A stretch of 64,000 bases of DNA from Sphingomonas piscis (GTDB lineage Bacteria; Pseudomonadota; Alphaproteobacteria; Sphingomonadales; Sphingomonadaceae), in assembly GCF_011300455.1 (NCBI RefSeq), contig NZ_CP049869.1, positions 1,639,501 to 1,703,500 on the forward strand, read 5' to 3'. How positions within the stretch are numbered: position 1 is the stretch's first letter; each line of letters starts with the position of its first letter. Below the pieces are notes generated by a model that saw nothing but the letters and a program-made list of their open reading frames with translations, was not told where the DNA came from and did not search any database. Below are positions 59,985 to 64,000 of this stretch, piece after piece. A program made the translations under genes and the position numbers.

Positions 59985-61664
59985 ATGAACGATCAGCCCG
60001 ATCTTCGCCAATTCCTCAATGAAATGAACAATTTCGCCGATGACGGCGGAAACAGCGCAAGTGGGGCGGGATCGGCGCAGGACTCCATCGGCATCGTCGT
60101 CGATATCGCCGGGTCGGGCTCTCAGATCCGCCTTGACGCCGCCCGGCTGGGGTCGCTCCAGAACCATGCGGATCCGTCCATTTCCATGTCGGGGCAGGTC
60201 GGAAGTCAGGTAAAGATGGTGGTCGGCCGAAATTGGCTGATCGCCAACGTCCGCACGATGCGCGCCAGCGATGACGGACATATCGTCGCCCACATCGACT
60301 TCCTTGGCGAAGGCACGCGGGACGGCACGGGCAAGATGACCAATTTTCGCCGCGGCGTCACACGTTACCCTGTTCCGGGCTGCGAGGTCCTGCCGGTCAG
60401 CACCGAAGACCTCCGCTCCGTCTTTGCCGCAAGCGACGAGCCGCACATCGAAATCGGCACGGTTTACCCGACGGACGATATTCGCGGCGCGCTCTACGTC
60501 GATCCGATGCTGTCCAAGCATTTCGCGATCCTCGGCTCGACCGGCACCGGCAAGTCGACGTCGGTCGCGCTGGTGCTTCACCGTATTTCGCAGCTGAGCC
60601 CCGAGGGTCACATCGTAATGATCGACCCGCACGGCGAGTATAGCGCCGCCTTCAAGGGCTGCGGCGAGCTGTTCAACGTCGACAACCTGCAGCTGCCCTA
60701 TTGGCTGCTTAACTTCGAAGAGCATTGCGAAGTGCTGCTGACCACCGACGGCGCCGAGCGCCAGCGGGATGCCGACATCCTTGCCAAGTGCCTGCTGGCT
60801 GCCCGCACGAAGAGCAAGACGGCCGAGCAATATGGCAAGGTGACGGTTGATTCGCCGATCCCCTATCTGCTCACCGATCTCAACACGATCATCGTCGGAG
60901 AGATGGGCAAGCTCGACCGCGCCGGCGACAGCACGCCTTACGCGCGGCTAAAGAACAAGCTGGACGAGCTGAAAGCGGACCCGCGCTACAGTTTCATGTT
61001 CTCTGGCATGATGGTGTCGGACACAATGGGCAGCTTCCTCGCCAAGCTGTTCCGTCTGCCCGCCAACGGCCGTCCGATCTCCATCGTCGACGTGTCGGGC
61101 GTTCCGTCCGACGTCACCAGCGTCGTCGTGTCGGTGCTGGCGCGGATGGTGTTCGACTATGCGATCTGGTCGCGAACCGAGGCGCAGCGTCCGATCCTGC
61201 TGGTCTGCGAGGAAGCGCACCGCTACGTCCCCAAGGATGAAAGCGCGAAGGGCCAGGCCGTCCGCAAGATCCTGGAGCGGATTGCAAAGGAAGGCCGTAA
61301 ATATGGCGTGTCGTTGGGCCTGATTACGCAGCGGCCGTCCGACCTTGCCGAAGGCGTGCTTTCGCAGTGCGGCACGATCATTTCCATGCGACTCAACAAC
61401 GACCGCGACCAGGCCTGCGTCCGAGCGGCGATGCCCGAAGGTGCACGCGGCTTCCTCGACGCCATCCCGGCGCTCCGCAATCGCGAGTGCATCGTCTGCG
61501 GCGAAGGCGTCGCCATCCCTATCCGCGTCCGCTTCGACGATCTGGAAGCGGAAAAGCGCCCGGCATCCTCCGACCCGAGCTTCGCCGCCTTGTGGCGCGA
61601 GACCGGCGGCGAGGAAGGGATCATCCAACGCACCGTCAAGCGGTGGCGCGGGCACGGTCGCTAG
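59985..61664 (+). CDS. HerA-like ATPase (DUF87 domain)
   Basis: 559 residues. An N-terminal HAS-barrel-like domain (residues about 30-150) precedes the ATPase core: Walker A GSTGTGKST at about 184-192, IVMIDPHGEYSAAF, the Walker B/catalytic Glu region LLVCEEAHRYVPKDE and the Arg-finger region KEGRKYGVSLGLITQRPSDL. HerA-type hexameric translocases act in DNA end processing with NurA, which is not here. Preceded by an imperfect inverted repeat in the 69-bp leader. No defence partner (Sir2, DUF4297, nuclease) is adjacent, so a housekeeping role is more likely. Confidence 0.87.
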   Translation: MNDQPDLRQFLNEMNNFADDGGNSASGAGSAQDSIGIVVDIAGSGSQIRLDAARLGSLQNHADPSISMSGQVGSQVKMVVGRNWLIANVRTMRASDDGHIVAHIDFLGEGTRDGTGKMTNFRRGVTRYPVPGCEVLPVSTEDLRSVFAASDEPHIEIGTVYPTDDIRGALYVDPMLSKHFAILGSTGTGKSTSVALVLHRISQLSPEGHIVMIDPHGEYSAAFKGCGELFNVDNLQLPYWLLNFEEHCEVLLTTDGAERQRDADILAKCLLAARTKSKTAEQYGKVTVDSPIPYLLTDLNTIIVGEMGKLDRAGDSTPYARLKNKLDELKADPRYSFMFSGMMVSDTMGSFLAKLFRLPANGRPISIVDVSGVPSDVTSVVVSVLARMVFDYAIWSRTEAQRPILLVCEEAHRYVPKDESAKGQAVRKILERIAKEGRKYGVSLGLITQRPSDLAEGVLSQCGTIISMRLNNDRDQACVRAAMPEGARGFLDAIPALRNRECIVCGEGVAIPIRVRFDDLEAEKRPASSDPSFAALWRETGGEEGIIQRTVKRWRGHGR

Positions 61665-61868
61665 GCGCGCTCGCTCACCGGACACAGCTGCGACGTGAAG
61701 GTGCTCGACGCTGGGCTTCAGGTCGATGTTTCAGGGGCATCAAGGATTGCTGAAGGCTGATCCCAGCTGTTGCAGGGCCCGCGCGACGCGGTAATGATGG
61801 TGCCATGTTTAATGGCTTGGCTGGTGCGAGATCTTCATTAGTTCCAACTGCTTGGCAGGCCGACTAAG

Positions 61869-62816
61869 GTGGATCCGGCCCGCCAATATCATCAATCGGA
61901 ACCTCCCGAAGTACCGCGCCCTGATCATGCACGCCGTCGCGACATAAGGCGCGGCCTACTGAAACTCAGGCCTGAGATTCCTTGGACCCATCTCATCGAT
62001 CTGGACGGCCAGAAGACGATCTCGCAATTGCGCGACGGCAAGTGGTTCAAGAAAGCGCAGGGGCTACTACAGCTGGGAGAAATCGCGCTTAAATTGTCCA
62101 GGACCATGACCGCCGGGCAAACGATCGCCGGGAAAACGGTTCTCGATCTTGGCTGCGGTGAAGGCGGTCACGCGATCATGTTCGCCCAGGCCGGCGCAAG
62201 GCATGTGGTCGGCATCGACGGCCGCCGGTTGGCCGTGGACCGCGCCCGTTTCGCGGCGAACGTTCTTGAGCTCTCCAATATAGAATTCATGCACGAGGAT
62301 GTCCGAGCTCCGGGAGCGCTCAACGGCCGCTTCGACATCGTCCTATGCTCGGGCATCCTGCACCACATCGAGCCGGAGGCCTGGTTCCTGTTCCTCAAGA
62401 ACGTGGCCCGCGCAACCGCGGACACGGCGATCTTCTACACCCATGTCGCCGACGAGCAGCTGCAATCCGAGCACAAACTAAAACCGGTTCAACTGGTGGA
62501 GAAGTCGTCTCCGCCCCGTTCGTCGTGGCTCGCCCGCCTGTTTGGGCGATTGCTCCTGCGGAAACCCCAAGCAGCGGCCTTTGACGGCTACCTCTACCGC
62601 GAACATCGGGAAGAGGAGTCGTCAGATGAGCGGTCATCGAAGATGCGCGCCTCGCTCGACAACGATCACTCATTCTGGGCGACGGAAGAGGTGCTGATCG
62701 ATGCACTGAAGAAGTGCGGCTTCGAATTGATCCTGAAGGTCCAGTCTCCGCACATGTTCCGGGCTCAGCGCTTCCGGAACACGCGTCAGATCATCGTCGC
62801 TCGGAAAGCCTGCTGA
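61869..62816 (+). CDS. Class I SAM-dependent methyltransferase
   Basis: 315 residues from a GTG. SAM motif I TVLDLGCGEGGHAIMFAQAG, motif II VGIDGRRLAVDRARFA, motif IV FDIVLCSGILHHI. An N-terminal extension of about 90 residues carries a charged helix (PDHARRRDIRRGLLKLRPE). An insert near residues 220-260 is very charged (REHREEESSDERSSK). The substrate is unknown. The 3' end overlaps the convergent oxygenase-like gene by 26 bp; these genes form the edge of a locus extending beyond the window. The 204 bp upstream show no gene. Confidence 0.82.
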   Translation: MDPARQYHQSEPPEVPRPDHARRRDIRRGLLKLRPEIPWTHLIDLDGQKTISQLRDGKWFKKAQGLLQLGEIALKLSRTMTAGQTIAGKTVLDLGCGEGGHAIMFAQAGARHVVGIDGRRLAVDRARFAANVLELSNIEFMHEDVRAPGALNGRFDIVLCSGILHHIEPEAWFLFLKNVARATADTAIFYTHVADEQLQSEHKLKPVQLVEKSSPPRSSWLARLFGRLLLRKPQAAAFDGYLYREHREEESSDERSSKMRASLDNDHSFWATEEVLIDALKKCGFELILKVQSPHMFRAQRFRNTRQIIVARKAC

Positions 62817-63735
62817 TACCGCTTCGGACGCGAGCCGCAATCGCTGCCTTTCGCGTGCGCCACCAGTAACCGCCGCGGCCGAGCTTCTGCTTGTGCAGAT
62901 CCTCTACGATTGCCGGGTAGTAGCGCTCGGGATTTCGCAGGTATGATGCATTGAACAGGAAAACACCGTCGAGCAGGCGCCTGCCGTAGACAACTTCGTG
63001 CGCGACCATGTTCGGGTTCAGGAACCAGACCTCGCCAGGCTGAAACGCAATCGAGTGCATCGGCTGATTATGCGCCCCGCTATTGTAGCGGTCGCCATAG
63101 GTCGCAACCGTCGTTGCGCGCGTGAACTGGCGCGGATGCAGGCCGATGGTGTCCTGCAGCTTCGCCGTTTCGTAGCAATCGCCAGCCACATGTTCGATCG
63201 TGCCTCCAACCCGCCAGATCCGCGGAAAAGCATCGAGGTTGACGAAGATGCGCAGCTGACTGAACTCGCCCGCGTGCTGCGGACTGTCGAAGTGCATGTT
63301 GTGCGCCAGCATCTCGGTAAGGTTGTAGACGCAGTAGCGCTTCTCGTACCGGTAGAAGGGAAAAAGTGAGTCCGCGAGGCGGATCAGCTCCGCGTTGGCT
63401 GCGCCAACGGCCGACTGAAACTCTTCGTATTCGACGTCGGTCGGGCCGAGCAGTTTTGCCATCTCCTCCCACTCGCGCTTACGCGGCGCCTCTCCATGCG
63501 CCTCCTCATCGACGTGAAGAATGGTCTTTGCGGCGTACTTTTGGTTGGGGAAGAGGAGCTTGTTGAAGGTCTCGCAGCCTGCCTCGAACTTGTAGTTCTG
63601 AAGGACGAGAAGGTAGCCGTTCTCGTACCAATCGGTCAGTTCCGCACTGAGCTCCTCCGGAGCGTGGGCGTAGCGCTTGTGGTCGACCATCTTCACGCGG
63701 TCGGGTACGTTCGGGTTGCGGACAATCTTGGCCAT
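62791..63735 (-). CDS. 2OG-Fe(II)-oxygenase-like protein (HxD...H, cupin fold)
   Basis: 314 residues. A double-stranded beta-helix is suggested by the spacing NMHFDSPQHAGEFSQLRIFV (HxD) and then AFQPGEVWFLNPNMVAHEVV (second His) followed by GRRLLDGVFLFN (Arg position for 2-oxoglutarate). No named family is recognised. Such hydroxylases often modify sugars, lipids or amino acids. It lies 6 bp downstream of a second copy of the same type, so the two are likely co-transcribed. Confidence 0.65.
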   Translation of the reverse strand: MAKIVRNPNVPDRVKMVDHKRYAHAPEELSAELTDWYENGYLLVLQNYKFEAGCETFNKLLFPNQKYAAKTILHVDEEAHGEAPRKREWEEMAKLLGPTDVEYEEFQSAVGAANAELIRLADSLFPFYRYEKRYCVYNLTEMLAHNMHFDSPQHAGEFSQLRIFVNLDAFPRIWRVGGTIEHVAGDCYETAKLQDTIGLHPRQFTRATTVATYGDRYNSGAHNQPMHSIAFQPGEVWFLNPNMVAHEVVYGRRLLDGVFLFNASYLRNPERYYPAIVEDLHKQKLGRGGYWWRTRKAAIAARVRSGISRLSERR

Positions 63736-63741
63736 GAAGCG

Positions 63742-64000
63742 TCAGGCCGCGCGCTTCAGGCGGAAGGCCTGAAGAGCTGTCCGAATCTTTTCAGCAATGG
63801 GGACGGGGGCGCCGGATCGGCGCCGCGCCAAGTTCTTCAGTAATGCCGGCAGGCTCTCGGCCGGGTCCGTATAGGAGCGGTAGGGATATTCGTGATGCAC
63901 GAGGGCTAGAACGTCGCCGCCCCGCACTTGATGCGCAACAAGCGCCGAGTTGGCCAGCCAGACCTCGCCGGGCTCGAATTCGATCATGTGCCGCGGTTCC
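63742..64000 (-). CDS. C-terminal part of a paralogous oxygenase-like protein (continues beyond the window)
   Basis: Only the last 85 residues are in the window; the frame is open at the right edge. The end EPRHMIEFEPGEVWLANSAL then VAHQVRGGDVLALVHHEYPY matches, position by position, the end of the neighbouring protein (MHSIAFQPGEVWFLNPNMVAHEV). Both contain the second His of the metal site (VAHQV / VAHEV). It is therefore a tandem duplicate. An ATG at 63987 would be internal, not the true start. Confidence 0.65.
   Translation of the reverse strand, partial: EPRHMIEFEPGEVWLANSALVAHQVRGGDVLALVHHEYPYRSYTDPAESLPALLKNLARRRSGAPVPIAEKIRTALQAFRLKRAA

Noticed and set aside
59985..61664. HerA-like ATPase as part of an antiviral system.
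   Set aside because: No Sir2, nuclease or other defence gene next to it; neighbours are housekeeping.
1..64000. CRISPR arrays, insertion sequences, integrases, prophage or rRNA.
   Set aside because: No regularly spaced repeats, no transposase motifs and no rRNA sequence were seen.

Overview
The window is a dense, GC-rich bacterial chromosome segment, most likely from a Sphingomonas-like alphaproteobacterium (Sphingomonadaceae). The evidence is the combination of mipZ, a GapR-type DUF2312 protein, a class I lysyl-tRNA synthetase, plsX-fabH-ihfA-merR, ctaB-ctaG-ctaE, TIGR02186 next to TauE, and a perfect EcfG-type promoter. Genes are tightly packed, with many ATGA/GTGA overlaps. I see no rRNA, CRISPR array, insertion sequence, integrase or phage. 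There are two serine tRNA genes.

Layout. 1-2.4 kb: propionyl-CoA catabolism (pccB, methylmalonyl-CoA epimerase) and a truncated cyclophilin. 2.5-7.1 kb: a glycan operon (glycosyltransferase, UDP-galactopyranose mutase, a GH1/sugar-nucleotide-reductase fusion) behind an EcfG-like promoter. 7.2-10.6 kb: phosphatase, NAD(P)HX dehydratase, pyruvate kinase, gapR. 10.6-17.6 kb: yebC-ruvC-ruvA-GFA-ruvB-DUF3089-ybgC-tolB-pal-like, with tolQ, tolR and tolA absent. 17.6-21.5 kb: panC, mipZ, phosphomannomutase, DedA. 21.5-23.6 kb: a probable stress operon (Zn alcohol dehydrogenase, a hypothetical protein and two tiny Gly/Lys-rich proteins). 23.6-28.7 kb: the Exo, Lhr helicase and PdeM genes of the ligase-associated DNA-repair cluster, without the ligase. 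28.7-32.9 kb: glyoxalase-like MBL hydrolase, rpmF-plsX-fabH, ihfA-merR. 32.8-39.3 kb: DinG-like helicase, lysK, GH43 enzyme, hypothetical. 39.4-45.1 kb: DUF885 lipoprotein, RcnB-like protein, orphan 2Fe-2S protein, nucleotide-sugar dehydrogenase, tRNA-Ser(GCU), aldose epimerase. 45.2-49.7 kb: TonB-dependent receptor, tRNA-Ser(GGA), metallopeptidase, ccmA-ccmB. 49.7-55.4 kb: reading along the minus strand, ctaB, a small membrane protein, ctaG, ctaE, DUF3291, SURF1, an M16 peptidase and an rRNA-methylase-like gene. 55.8-64 kb: an NfrB-like glycosyltransferase with an NfrA-C-like barrel protein, TauE/TIGR02186, a HerA-like ATPase, a methyltransferase, and two tandem HxD..H oxygenase-like genes that run off the right edge.

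Five genes (the GH1 fusion, dinG-like, tviB-like dehydrogenase, ccmB, NfrB-like glycosyltransferase) are each broken by one missing or extra base inside a 4-6 base homopolymer. In every case the protein is restored by one base, so I read these as probable sequencing errors rather than true pseudogenes.

The observations most worth following are the EcfG promoter of the glycan operon, the second EcfG-like site before the alcohol dehydrogenase/small-protein operon, the Tol-Pal remnant with a cysteine-free Pal-like protein, the NfrB/NfrA-C pair, and the tandem oxygenases next to a methyltransferase.
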